A DNA stretch of 36,854 nt from RYN-431 sp036388295 (GTDB taxonomy: Bacteria; Planctomycetota; Phycisphaerae; Tepidisphaerales; Tepidisphaeraceae). The notes under the pieces are model-generated. The model was given only the letters and a program-made list of their open reading frames with translations, made no database searches and was not told the origin of the DNA. Below, one piece after another: positions 7,768 to 14,932 of the stretch. A program made the translations under genes and the position numbers. The stretch lies in the NCBI GenBank assembly GCA_036388295.1, contig DASVSC010000056.1, positions 1-36,854 on the forward strand, read 5' to 3'. Within the stretch, counting starts at the first letter, position 1, and each line of letters starts with the position of its first letter.

Positions 7768-8193
7768 TTGCCGAACAATCGTGGTAGGATTCCGCCGAAG
7801 GAGGCCGGGCTGATCAAGTCAATCGTCCAATGGATCATCGGCGGGGCGACGGTGCTGGCCGTCGTGGCGGCGGGGGTGGCGTATTTCGATCTGCCAGCGG
7901 AGCAGCGTTCGGCGATGTGGCAGGGCGTCGGCCGGGTGATGCTCTGGGCTGGCATTGTGTTGGTGCTGCCGTGGGCGACGTACTTCGTTACTACGGCGGC
8001 GGCCCGACGCGAATCGAACGCCGCCGGCGTGGCGCTGGTTGCGGCGTACACGGCCGTCGACGCGCTGCTGCTCTACCTGCTCGTCGGCCGGCCGGCGGGC
8101 ACTTTCGCTGTCCTGGCGGTTTGCTTCGGCCTGCTGGTGTCGCTTGCGTACAATCTGCTGACCTGCGACTGGATCGCCGAAAGGGGCACCTGA
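7768..8193 (+). CDS. Small multi-pass membrane protein upstream of the kinase
   Basis: Not matched to any family. Up to 141 residues with about four hydrophobic segments (from residue 15: IVQWIIGGATVLAVVAAG; VMLWAGIVLVLPWATYFV; AGVALVAAYTAVDALLLYLL; FAVLAVCFGLLVSLAYNLL). The TTG at 7768 has no ribosome binding site. A perfect AAGGAGG at 7798-7804 sits 5 bases before an in-frame CTG at 7810, which would give 127 residues starting just before the first membrane helix, so the true start may be this CTG. The stop codon is 3 bp before the kinase ATG, so the two genes are co-translated. Its likely role is as a membrane partner of the cluster. Confidence 0.75.
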   Translation: MPNNRGRIPPKEAGLIKSIVQWIIGGATVLAVVAAGVAYFDLPAEQRSAMWQGVGRVMLWAGIVLVLPWATYFVTTAAARRESNAAGVALVAAYTAVDALLLYLLVGRPAGTFAVLAVCFGLLVSLAYNLLTCDWIAERGT

Positions 8194-8196
8194 CCG

Positions 8197-9243
8197 ATGG
8201 CCAAGGCCGGGCAACGCGTCTCTGAATACCTTCTGGAAGAACGCCTCGGCGCGGGCGCGTTCGGCGAGGTCTGGAAGGCCCGCCATCACGCCTGGCACGA
8301 CACTGTCGTCGCCGTGAAGCTTCCGCACGACGGCACCGTCATCCGCCAGCTGCAGCGCGAAGGCAGTCTGGTGCAGGGGCTGATGCACCCGAACATCGTT
8401 AAGCCGCTGGGCTTCGACGCTTTTGCCGACCCGCCGTATCTGGTGAGCGAATACGTCGAAGGCGGTTCCCTGCGCGGGCCGATCGGGCGGCGGGAACTGT
8501 CGCCGGCCCGGGCGGTCGCGGTGCTGCGCGACGTGCTGGCCGCCCTGTCGTTCGCCCACAGCCGGGGCATTGTGCACCGCGACCTGAAGCCGGAGAACAT
8601 TCTGCTCGACGCCGGCGGCCGCGCGAAGCTGGCCGACTTCGGCCTGGGCCAAGCGACGCCGAACGTGGCGGTGTCGGCGGTTTATTCGCTCAGCCTCGAC
8701 GGCCCAGCGGCACAGCAGGTGGCCGGCACGCTCGATTACATGGCTCCGGAACAACGCGCCGGCCAGCCGGTGGACGCGCGGGCCGATCTGTACGCCGCCA
8801 GCGTGGTGCTGTTCGAAATGCTCACCGGCCAAAAGCCCGTCGGGCACGAACTGCCCGGCGACCTGAACCCGAAGGCGCCCGCCCATTTGAACGAGGTTTT
8901 CCGTCGCGGCTACGCCCGCGCCGAACGGCGGTTCGCGTCCGCGGACGAGTTTCTCGCGGCGCTCGACGCGTCCGTCCCGCCGCCGTTGGCCATCGGCAAA
9001 GCGTCGGCCTTGCCGGTGCCCGCGCCGCAGCCTCGGCGTGCCCCGGCCGACCGCGACTGCCCGCGGTGCCACCGTGACGTCGGGGCGGCCGACCAATTCT
9101 GCATGCACTGCGGCGTACAGCTGCTGCCGGTCGTCCGCCGCTGCGAAGGGTGCGGCGCTTATCCCGATCCGAACGACATTTTCTGCATCCGCTGCGGCGA
9201 CGCCCTCGGCACCGATCCGCCGCGGCTGAACCGACAGGCATAG
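8197..9243 (+). CDS. Serine/threonine protein kinase with C-terminal double zinc ribbon
   Basis: A Hanks-type kinase of 348 residues. Glycine loop GAGAFGEV (18-25), ATP lysine 41, helix-C Glu55, catalytic HRDLKPEN (127-134), DFG at 147-149 and the APE motif at 183-185 are all present, so it should be active. After a Pro/Ala linker (about 260-285) come two CxxC pairs of a double zinc ribbon: CPRC...CMHC and CEGC...CIRC (residues 288-333). There is no transmembrane helix, so it would reach the membrane through partners. The same type of ribbon ends the next three proteins, suggesting a shared dock. It is followed by a gap with its own promoter. Confidence 0.93.
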   Translation: MAKAGQRVSEYLLEERLGAGAFGEVWKARHHAWHDTVVAVKLPHDGTVIRQLQREGSLVQGLMHPNIVKPLGFDAFADPPYLVSEYVEGGSLRGPIGRRELSPARAVAVLRDVLAALSFAHSRGIVHRDLKPENILLDAGGRAKLADFGLGQATPNVAVSAVYSLSLDGPAAQQVAGTLDYMAPEQRAGQPVDARADLYAASVVLFEMLTGQKPVGHELPGDLNPKAPAHLNEVFRRGYARAERRFASADEFLAALDASVPPPLAIGKASALPVPAPQPRRAPADRDCPRCHRDVGAADQFCMHCGVQLLPVVRRCEGCGAYPDPNDIFCIRCGDALGTDPPRLNRQA

Positions 9244-9266
9244 CGGCAGGTTCGGATGATTTCGCA

Positions 9267-9293
9267 TTGCGTACGACAGGCACGTGATATAAT
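9267..9293 (+). promoter_or_regulatory. Predicted promoter for the zinc-ribbon/ESCRT-like genes
   Basis: A perfect -10 TATAAT (9288-9293) with a -35-like TTGCGT (9267-9272) at a 15-base spacing, 38 bases upstream of the next ATG. It would drive the genes from 9332 onward separately from the kinase. Confidence 0.5.
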
Positions 9294-9331
9294 CGCCGCG
9301 CCCGCAGGAACGGGTCGGCAATAGGAACGCG

Positions 9332-9622
9332 ATGGAAGTCCTGGTTATCCTTTTGGTCATGGTCGCCGTCATCGCCGTCGCGGGCTTATTGTTCTGCGTC
9401 TGGGCGGTCGCGGCGGTGCTGCGCGGCAGTGCGCGGGTCGTGCGTCGCTCCGTCCGGAAGGTGATCCGTCCGAAGCACCGGCGGTCGTTCAAAGAGCCGG
9501 CGGGGCAGGGGTGTGGCAACCGCGACTGCCTGTGTGCGAATCCGCCTTACGCCCGGTTCTGCCGTCGCTGCGGCCGGCCGTTGCCGGCGTTGCTGCGGTT
9601 GGCCGGGTCTAAAGCGGCGTGA
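9332..9622 (+). CDS. Single-pass membrane protein with zinc ribbon (96 aa)
   Basis: Not a named family. An N-terminal transmembrane helix (about residues 3-30) is followed by a very basic stretch (RSARVVRRSVRKVIRPKHRR), which predicts the tail to be cytoplasmic. A C-terminal zinc ribbon then follows with Cys pairs in CGNRDCLC and ARFCRRCG. AGGAA lies 5 bases before the ATG. The stop codon overlaps the next gene's GTG (GTGA), so the two are translationally coupled. The ribbon is closely similar to those of the next two proteins and of the kinase. Confidence 0.8.
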   Translation: MEVLVILLVMVAVIAVAGLLFCVWAVAAVLRGSARVVRRSVRKVIRPKHRRSFKEPAGQGCGNRDCLCANPPYARFCRRCGRPLPALLRLAGSKAA

Positions 9623-9870
9623 GGGCCGCTGCGGCGCACATGGTCGTGACGTCTTACTCCATCCTCTTCGTTGTCGCCGCCACGTTCCTTTTGTTCGTCG
9701 GCATCGCGATCGCAGCCAAGGTCAATGCCGAGCGCGGGCGGGCGGGCAGTCCGTCCGTCACGACCCAAGTGGTGAACTGTCCGCGTGCCGGCTGCGGCTG
9801 CGACAACCCCGTTGATGCCCGCTTCTGCCGTCGCTGTGGCACGCTGCTGATGAAAGATGTCGCGGCGTGA
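9619..9870 (+). CDS. Single-pass membrane protein with zinc ribbon (83 aa)
   Basis: Same plan as the gene before it: one transmembrane helix (about residues 13-33), then a zinc ribbon with Cys in CPRAGCGC and ARFCRRCG near the C-terminus. The RFCRRCG core is identical to that of its neighbour, so the two probably arose by tandem duplication. The GTG start at 9619 overlaps the previous stop codon by four bases; an ATG at 9640 is a possible shorter start. The stop again overlaps the next start (GTGA). No known function. Confidence 0.75.
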   Translation: MRAAAAHMVVTSYSILFVVAATFLLFVGIAIAAKVNAERGRAGSPSVTTQVVNCPRAGCGCDNPVDARFCRRCGTLLMKDVAA

Positions 9871-10751
9871 GCGTTTTTGCCCCCGACGTCCCGCCCATTC
9901 CCAAGCCCGATCCGGCCGAATTGCTCGCGCGCTTCTTGCCCTCCGCCCTCCGCCGCACGCCGCCGGTCGCCAAACTTTGGCGCTGGCCGCAGCTGGTCTT
10001 TCGCGGCGTGCTTACGGCCGGCTTCTGGCCGTGTCGGGTCCTGCAGGTTCGCTTGCGGCAGACGCTGGTGATGCACGCGCAGCAGTGTGATCTGTCGGTG
10101 CGATTGCTGCGGGTGCATCTGCCGGCCGACGACGTCGAACCGGCGGCCGACGCGGCACGGCGGACGAACGTTTCGTTCGTCCCGCTGAACGCCAGCTGCG
10201 TCGCCATGCTCGCCGCGATGGGCTTGTTCTTTTACTGGATGAGCACGCACGGCTTCACGCCCGAAGCCGCCCGGCGATGGTGGCTGCACGCACCCGCGCC
10301 CGGCGACGCGATCGCGTGGGCGTCGGTGGCCCTGCTCAGCGCGGCGTACTTGCTTCTGATCGTGCAGATCAATCAGCAACTGGTCGCGCTGCAGCAGTTC
10401 GCGCTGGCCTTCAACGCCGGCTGCGGCGAACGGATGGGCGAGATCGATCCGCCGCCGCTGGTCTGGGGCCTGCGGCCGCTGTACGTCGGTGTCGGCGTCG
10501 TGCTCGCCTACCTCGGCTTGATCTGGGCGCTCCCGATGATGCTCACCTGGGCGGCGTTCGGCAGCTTCGCGAACGACGCCGCCCGCGGCTTGCGCGTTCA
10601 ATTGGCCGACCGCTTGGCGTCACTCGGCGGTGAGGCGGTCATACCAACGGGCGACCTTTGCCCGAATCCCCAATGCCGCAACGGCCTGCCCCACGACGCG
10701 GTCTTCTGCCCGCGCTGCGGCGTCGCGCTGGGTCCGAAATCGATTGCGTAG
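9867..10751 (+). CDS. Multi-pass membrane protein with C-terminal zinc ribbon (294 aa)
   Basis: Not recognised. A cytoplasmic-looking N-terminus of about 110 residues, rich in Arg and Pro, precedes membrane helices at about residues 110-130 (CVAMLAAMGLFFYWM), 150-170 (AWASVALLSAAYLLLIV) and 210-235 (VGVGVVLAYLGLIWALPMML). The protein closes with a zinc ribbon, CPNPQC...CPRCG. The GTG start overlaps the upstream stop codon by four bases. It ends a tight three-gene unit of membrane/zinc-ribbon proteins. The linker between helices two and three (QINQQLVALQQFALAFNAG) is amphipathic. Its role is probably as a membrane scaffold of the cluster (inference). Confidence 0.8.
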   Translation: MSVFAPDVPPIPKPDPAELLARFLPSALRRTPPVAKLWRWPQLVFRGVLTAGFWPCRVLQVRLRQTLVMHAQQCDLSVRLLRVHLPADDVEPAADAARRTNVSFVPLNASCVAMLAAMGLFFYWMSTHGFTPEAARRWWLHAPAPGDAIAWASVALLSAAYLLLIVQINQQLVALQQFALAFNAGCGERMGEIDPPPLVWGLRPLYVGVGVVLAYLGLIWALPMMLTWAAFGSFANDAARGLRVQLADRLASLGGEAVIPTGDLCPNPQCRNGLPHDAVFCPRCGVALGPKSIA

Positions 10752-10850
10752 CTCGGAAGACAGCCGTACGGTCACGCGTCCAGCCGCCTGCGCAATTTTG
10801 GTCAGTGCCTTGTGACTTACGCCCCGTCGGCCGGTATCGTTCCCATCGCG

Positions 10851-10988
10851 ATGCGTCCGCTCTACGTCATGCTGTCTGTGGCCGGCTGGATTTGGCTGGC
10901 GATCCTATCGGGGTACGTCGCATGGCGCTCGCGGCGACTGCATCGAGACACGCGTCCCGGGTTCGATGTCGTTCGGAAGGAGCCGTAA
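10851..10988 (+). CDS. 45-residue single-pass membrane peptide
   Basis: A short reading frame starting MRPLYVMLSVAGWIWLAILS. It has one strongly hydrophobic helix (about residues 4-24) followed by a basic juxtamembrane tail (WRSRRLHRD) ending VVRKEP. It fits between two members of the cluster on the same strand, and its last codons contain the AAGGAG ribosome binding site of the next gene (10977-10982), so it may couple translation. An in-frame GTG at 10812 is an alternative start. Too short for family assignment. Confidence 0.5.
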   Translation: MRPLYVMLSVAGWIWLAILSGYVAWRSRRLHRDTRPGFDVVRKEP

Positions 10989-10993
10989 CCGTA

Positions 10994-12460
10994 ATGCCGC
11001 AGACGCCCGACGCCGCCTGGCACCAAGCCCGCGAAAACGAAGCGATCGACCACGTCGCGCGCCTGCTGGCCGACCCGAAGTTCGTCGTCGACACCATTTT
11101 CGGCCAGCGGTCCGTGCTCAGGCTCAAGCAGCAGGCGACGCAAAGCGACCGCAGCGTCGACCTGAAGCGCACCATGGCCCAGCACCGGCCGGACCGTACG
11201 CTCGAAGCCAAGATGCCCGTCGGCCGGACGCTGACGACGAACTTCCTGATGGACCGCTGGTGGATCTTTCAGCAACAGGTCGGCCGGCTGGTGGCGGTGG
11301 CGCACTCGCCGGTGAAATCCATTCTTGACGAACAGCCGACCGCGGCGATGTCCGCCGGCGAAACCCGCCGCGCGATCGCGGCGTTGCCGCCGCCGCTGGG
11401 CAAGGGGGAAAAAGGCCGCGTGCCGACGACCGTTATCCTCGTCAGCACCAGCGGTTTCGACGCCGACGCCCGCGAACTGGCGCAACGAACGAGCGAGCAG
11501 AACGTGATTCTGATGGAACCGACCGCCGCCGGCGGCTGGGCCGTGCACGGCAGTACCGAAATCCACGGCCTGCTCGATTTACTCGACCCCGAGCCGGACG
11601 GCCGCAAGGAGCAGCGCGTCCACCGCAAGGTGGATGAACTGATCGACGAGATGATCGAAGGCAGCCTGTCGGCCGAGAAGCTGGCGCTGGCGACGGAATT
11701 GCCGCTCATGGAAGCCGAAGCGGCGGTAAAATCGTACGCGAAGCAGCACCCCGGCCTGGTGGCCAAGCGGTTCGACGGCCGGCTGTTGCTCTACCGCGAG
11801 GGGTCGGCTCCCCAAGGCAAGGCCGTTGGAGGCGAAGGCATGTCGCTGGTCGACCGAATCAAAGTCCTGCTCTCCCGCAAGGGCGATCACGAGAAAAAGA
11901 TCGCCTACTTGTCCGAACGCCGCACCGCGCTGGTGAGCCAGCGCGACGCGTCGCACGACGAGTTGTTCAAGCTGGAAAAGAAAGAAAGCACCCTCAAGCG
12001 CGAGTTCAAGGAAAACGATTCGCCCACGGCCCGCCGCCGCGTGACGACGCAGCTGGTGCAACTGAAAAAAGAGATCGAACGCCGTCACCAGCTGTTGCAG
12101 GTGGTGAACCAGCAGGTGAACATCGTCGGCACGCATCTGCACAACCTGGAACTGCTGCGGCAGGGCAAGAACGCCAGTCTGCCGGACACGGACGAAATCG
12201 CCCATGACGCCGCTGCCGCCGAAGAAATGCTCGCCACGCTGCAGGCCGACAGCGAACTGGCCGAAAGCGTGTCGTCCCTTGCCGTCGCTGGCCTGAGCGG
12301 CGAGGAGCAGGCGCTGTACGACGAACTGCTGGCCGATGCCGAACCGTCGGCCGCCGCGGTGAAGAAGTCGGCGTTGCCCTACACGCCCGTGGTAGAGCCG
12401 ACGATACCGGAGCCGGCCGCGACACAGCCGCCGCGTCAACCGGAACGGGAGCCGGGATAA
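10994..12460 (+). CDS. Winged-helix plus Snf7/ESCRT-III-like coiled-coil protein (488 aa)
   Basis: Not a named family. Starting at ATG 10994 with AAGGAG 11 bases upstream, the layout is as follows. Residues 1-110: charged N-terminal region. 143-200: an alpha/beta segment (TTVILVSTSGFDADARELAQ, then NVILMEP) resembling the second half of Mrr-type nuclease folds, with no clear catalytic motif. 211-270: a likely winged helix (SAEKLALATELPLMEAEA, then KRFDGRLLLYRE). 284-450: a long coiled coil with a basic hairpin, then the segment LQADSELAESVSSLAVAG and acidic LYDELLADAE. This order of helices and the acidic end match eukaryotic Snf7/CHMP4 by eye. A Pro-rich tail (460-488) follows, comparable in character to MIM2-type motifs. 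The next gene starts 4 bp after its stop. Membrane remodelling is inferred, not shown. Confidence 0.7.
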   Translation: MPQTPDAAWHQARENEAIDHVARLLADPKFVVDTIFGQRSVLRLKQQATQSDRSVDLKRTMAQHRPDRTLEAKMPVGRTLTTNFLMDRWWIFQQQVGRLVAVAHSPVKSILDEQPTAAMSAGETRRAIAALPPPLGKGEKGRVPTTVILVSTSGFDADARELAQRTSEQNVILMEPTAAGGWAVHGSTEIHGLLDLLDPEPDGRKEQRVHRKVDELIDEMIEGSLSAEKLALATELPLMEAEAAVKSYAKQHPGLVAKRFDGRLLLYREGSAPQGKAVGGEGMSLVDRIKVLLSRKGDHEKKIAYLSERRTALVSQRDASHDELFKLEKKESTLKREFKENDSPTARRRVTTQLVQLKKEIERRHQLLQVVNQQVNIVGTHLHNLELLRQGKNASLPDTDEIAHDAAAAEEMLATLQADSELAESVSSLAVAGLSGEEQALYDELLADAEPSAAAVKKSALPYTPVVEPTIPEPAATQPPRQPEREPG

Positions 12461-12464
12461 ACGC

Positions 12465-13070
12465 ATGGCCCTGATCGACAAACTGCTCGGCCGCCGTAAG
12501 TCGCTTAGTCAGCTGTCGGCGCTGGAGCTGCGCAAGGAAGAAATCCTGATCGGCAAGCAGCGTGACCGTTTGCTGAAGAAGGTCGAAGACCTGGCCACCG
12601 CCAAGCAGAAGATCTTCACCACCGGCAGCAGCCAGAAGTCGCCGGAGCTGCGTAAAGCGCTCGCGATGGACTTCGAGCTGAAGACGCAGGAACAGGTGAT
12701 GTCGGCGCGGGAGCTGAACCTGCGCAGCAAAGAATTGATGACGGTCAGCCGATTGCGTCTGATCCAGGAGAGCCGCGAAAAGGGTCGCGGCGTCGGCCGG
12801 CTGAACCTGACGGACCGCGACGTCGCGAAGATCAACAGCTGGATCGACGACGACGTGCTCGGCCAGGACATGTACCAACAACGCCTCGACGCCATTCTGG
12901 AAGCCGGCCAAAGCGCCGACAGCGAAAGCCTGGAAAACGCCGGCCTCACCGCGGCGGGCCAGGAGCTGATGCAGATCTGGGACCAGGTCGACCGCGGCCA
13001 GATCAAAGCCGACGCCGGATACGACCACGCCGACGCGGCCGTACGGCGGCGGGCGGAGAAGCAGGATTGA
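12465..13070 (+). CDS. Helical protein, possible ESCRT-III-like subunit (201 aa)
   Basis: A soluble, almost entirely helical protein starting 4 bp after the previous stop. A basic N-terminus (MALIDKLLGRRKS) leads into helix 1 (about 16-52), a short turn with Gly/Ser (53-60), and helix 2 (about 60-107, ELRKALAMDFELKTQEQVMS). A break containing GRGVGRLNLT precedes a shorter helix with acidic DD motifs (118-150) and a C-terminal part with WDQVDRGQ. The two-helix hairpin with a basic face and a later acidic segment is the ESCRT-III/Vipp1 layout, but the sequence match is weaker than for its neighbours. It has the same length as the next gene product. Alternative: an unrelated coiled-coil protein. 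Confidence 0.65.
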   Translation: MALIDKLLGRRKSLSQLSALELRKEEILIGKQRDRLLKKVEDLATAKQKIFTTGSSQKSPELRKALAMDFELKTQEQVMSARELNLRSKELMTVSRLRLIQESREKGRGVGRLNLTDRDVAKINSWIDDDVLGQDMYQQRLDAILEAGQSADSESLENAGLTAAGQELMQIWDQVDRGQIKADAGYDHADAAVRRRAEKQD

Positions 13071-13074
13071 TGAA

Positions 13075-13206
13075 CCACGGAGCACACGGAGAGAAAGCGT
13101 CAGTCAACGAGGAGAATCTGCACCGGGACAATGCCGCGGAGACGCTGATGCGCTTCGTCCGCGACACAATCGTTTTTTTTCTCCGTGCCCTCCGTGTTCT
13201 CCGTGG
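13075..13206. repeat. Inverted CCACGGAG-type repeat with T-run
   Basis: Arms at 13075-13093 and 13188-13206 pair over 19 bases with two mismatches. The right arm contains three CTCCGTG units and is preceded by eight T (13173-13180). The unit (ACGGAGAACACGGAG-like) is a common dispersed bacterial intergenic repeat. It separates the last two genes of the cluster and its right end lies just before the start codon at 13215. Confidence 0.75.
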
Positions 13207-13214
13207 ATAAATCT

Positions 13215-13820
13215 ATGGGCCTGTTCAAAAGCAAAGACGAGCGCCGCATCGAGCGAGAGATGAAGATCAAGGCGCACCTGCGCTCGATCGAGCGGGCGAT
13301 CCGCCAGCAGGACAAGTTCGCGCAGGACTTCATCAAAACCGCCCAGCAGGCGCAGAAAATCGGCGACCAGCAGCAGTACCAGTTCGTCCGCAATGCCCTG
13401 AAACGAACGGCCACGGTCAAACGCATGCTGGAACGCCAGGTGCTGGCGATGAAAAACGCCATGCTGATCAGCCAACAGGCGCAGGCCAGCCAGCAATTCG
13501 CCGCCAGCATGACGGTGATGAGCAAACAAATCTCCGCCGTCTTCGGCGACCTCAGTCTGACCAAAACCCAAGTCGATTGGGAAAAGGCCATGACGCAGGC
13601 CGGGACGATTGAAGAACGCATGGAGCTGTTCCTCGACAGCATGGAAACCGGCGAAGCGTCCGCCAGCGCCGACCCGGCATCGGCCGGCGTCAGCGATGAC
13701 GAAATCGACCGCATGATCCACGCCGACGTGCTGGCCCAGGAAAAGACCGAGCTGGGCAAATTGGACGAATTGGAAAGCGAGATCGCGAAGGAACTGGGCG
13801 TCTCGCGGCAGAAGGATTAG
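13215..13820 (+). CDS. CHMP/Vps2-like ESCRT-III-type protein (201 aa)
   Basis: By eye the best ESCRT-III match in the window. It starts MGLFKSKDERRIEREMK (a basic N-terminus like the MDLFGK of Vps2). Helix 1 (about 10-48) is followed by the turn KIGDQQQYQ, where CHMP2 has KQGQMDA. Helix 2 (about 52-108) carries RNALKRTATVKRML and a Met/Ala/Gln-rich part ending AASMTVMSKQISAV. DLSLTKTQVDWEKAM parallels the CHMP linker region, an EERMELFLDSME helix follows, and the C-terminus is acidic (DDEIDRM, ELGKLDELESEIAKELG). ESCRT-III proteins polymerise on membranes; Vipp1/PspA are the known bacterial members. ATG 13215 is chosen because the frame upstream runs into a repeat. A Vps4-like ATPase is not seen nearby. 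Confidence 0.72.
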   Translation: MGLFKSKDERRIEREMKIKAHLRSIERAIRQQDKFAQDFIKTAQQAQKIGDQQQYQFVRNALKRTATVKRMLERQVLAMKNAMLISQQAQASQQFAASMTVMSKQISAVFGDLSLTKTQVDWEKAMTQAGTIEERMELFLDSMETGEASASADPASAGVSDDEIDRMIHADVLAQEKTELGKLDELESEIAKELGVSRQKD

Positions 13821-14015
13821 ACCGCCGCGATGCTGACGAAGCGGCGTCCTTCGCTTGATATAACGCTATCGCCTAAACGAACTACGGAATCTCAATCCGG
13901 ACGTTCGCTTGTCGCAGCCGGATAAGCCATCGCTCATTTTGATGCTTGGCGGATTGATGCACTTGGTCGCCCGTTGCGTGCCGGGTGAACGGTCTCACAT
14001 TGGCATGTTCGGCGA

Positions 14016-14891
14016 TCAATTCGTGAGCACGTAATGCTCGTCGGTCGTGCGACGGCCGTCGCTGTCGATGTTGCCGATTTTGGCGGCGCGCAGCACGTTC
14101 GGGTCGGCGGTGTCGGCGGCCGGGTAGTCGCTGAAGTAGGCCGGCTCCATGGCGCTGACGTGACCGTCGAACCAGCCGACGTTGCCCTTGTTGGCGTGGC
14201 GGCCGTGGAAGTTCGGGTCGTAGCGATACGCCGCCGGATTCGGGCGACCGCTGGTCGGGTAGCCCCAGGGCGTTCGTTCCGGAACGGTGCTGCCGGCGTT
14301 GATGCGGAGCGAATCCCAAACGGCCGCCTTGTTAGTTGCGTTGCGGATGCGCGATAGCTTTTCGCCGGCCAGCAGCGACAGCGTGACGCCCGGCATCATG
14401 GGCGGGTTCGCAAACATATGGCCGGCCAATGCGTTGTAGGCGTACGCCACCGGGCCGTAGCCGGGGCGGTTCTGCTCTAAGTTTACCAATTCCGGACAGC
14501 CGGCCACGGAGGCAGTGCCCCAATAGCTGGCCAACGGCGATGCCGGGGCGTGCCAGGTGGCTTGGGCGCGGTCAATGTTGGTGCTGGTGGGGTTATTCGG
14601 GTCGTACGCGCCACCGTACCAGCCGCTGCGCACGTTGTAGAGCGCGCCGTTGATCGGCATTTTGAAGTAACCGGGATTGATCAGCGGCAGGTGATCGCGG
14701 TTGCCGTTGGCATACAGAATCAGTGCGAGGTTGATCTGTTTAAGGTTCGACAGGCACTGCACCGCCTTGGCCGACTGACGGGCACGGCCGAGAGCGGGCA
14801 GCAGAACGGCGATCAGCAGCGCGATGATGCCGATCACTACAAGGAGTTCAACGAGCGTAAACGCGAAGGGCCGGCGAGAGGACGTTGCCAT
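14016..14891 (-). CDS. Type II pseudopilin-like protein with H-X9-DG motif
   Basis: A member of the large planctomycete family with a prepilin-type N-terminus and a C-terminal H-X9-DG signature. The leader MATSSRRPFA precedes the cleavage/methylation motif FTLVELLVVIGII, which continues as a hydrophobic helix to about residue 33. The C-terminal signature begins with the His of RHANKGNVGWF and closes with DG (His + 9 + Asp-Gly). At 291 residues it is typical. Such proteins are thought to be processed by prepilin peptidase and exposed on the surface; their individual functions are unknown. The promoter carries a Fur-like dyad between -35 and -10, so iron control is possible. It is monocistronic and convergent with the ESCRT-like cluster. 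Confidence 0.9.
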   Translation of the reverse strand: MATSSRRPFAFTLVELLVVIGIIALLIAVLLPALGRARQSAKAVQCLSNLKQINLALILYANGNRDHLPLINPGYFKMPINGALYNVRSGWYGGAYDPNNPTSTNIDRAQATWHAPASPLASYWGTASVAGCPELVNLEQNRPGYGPVAYAYNALAGHMFANPPMMPGVTLSLLAGEKLSRIRNATNKAAVWDSLRINAGSTVPERTPWGYPTSGRPNPAAYRYDPNFHGRHANKGNVGWFDGHVSAMEPAYFSDYPAADTADPNVLRAAKIGNIDSDGRRTTDEHYVLTN

Positions 14892-14903
14892 AAGGTGTTT
14901 TTT

Positions 14904-14932
14904 ATCATATTGAGACTCATTCTCAACAATTA
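14904..14932 (-). promoter_or_regulatory. Promoter with Fur-like operator for the pseudopilin gene
   Basis: On the minus strand a -10 TATGAT (14904-14909) is immediately preceded by a dyad, TTGAGA-ATGAG-TCTCAA (14910-14926), with a possible -35 TTAATT further up. The core TGAGAATGAGTCTCA differs by one base from the Fur-box form TGAGAATGATTCTCA. The ATG is only 12 bases after the -10, so the leader is very short. Confidence 0.5.

Noticed and set aside
7819..9519. A 566-codon minus-strand frame
   Set aside because: It is antisense to the kinase gene, which has all catalytic motifs on the plus strand.
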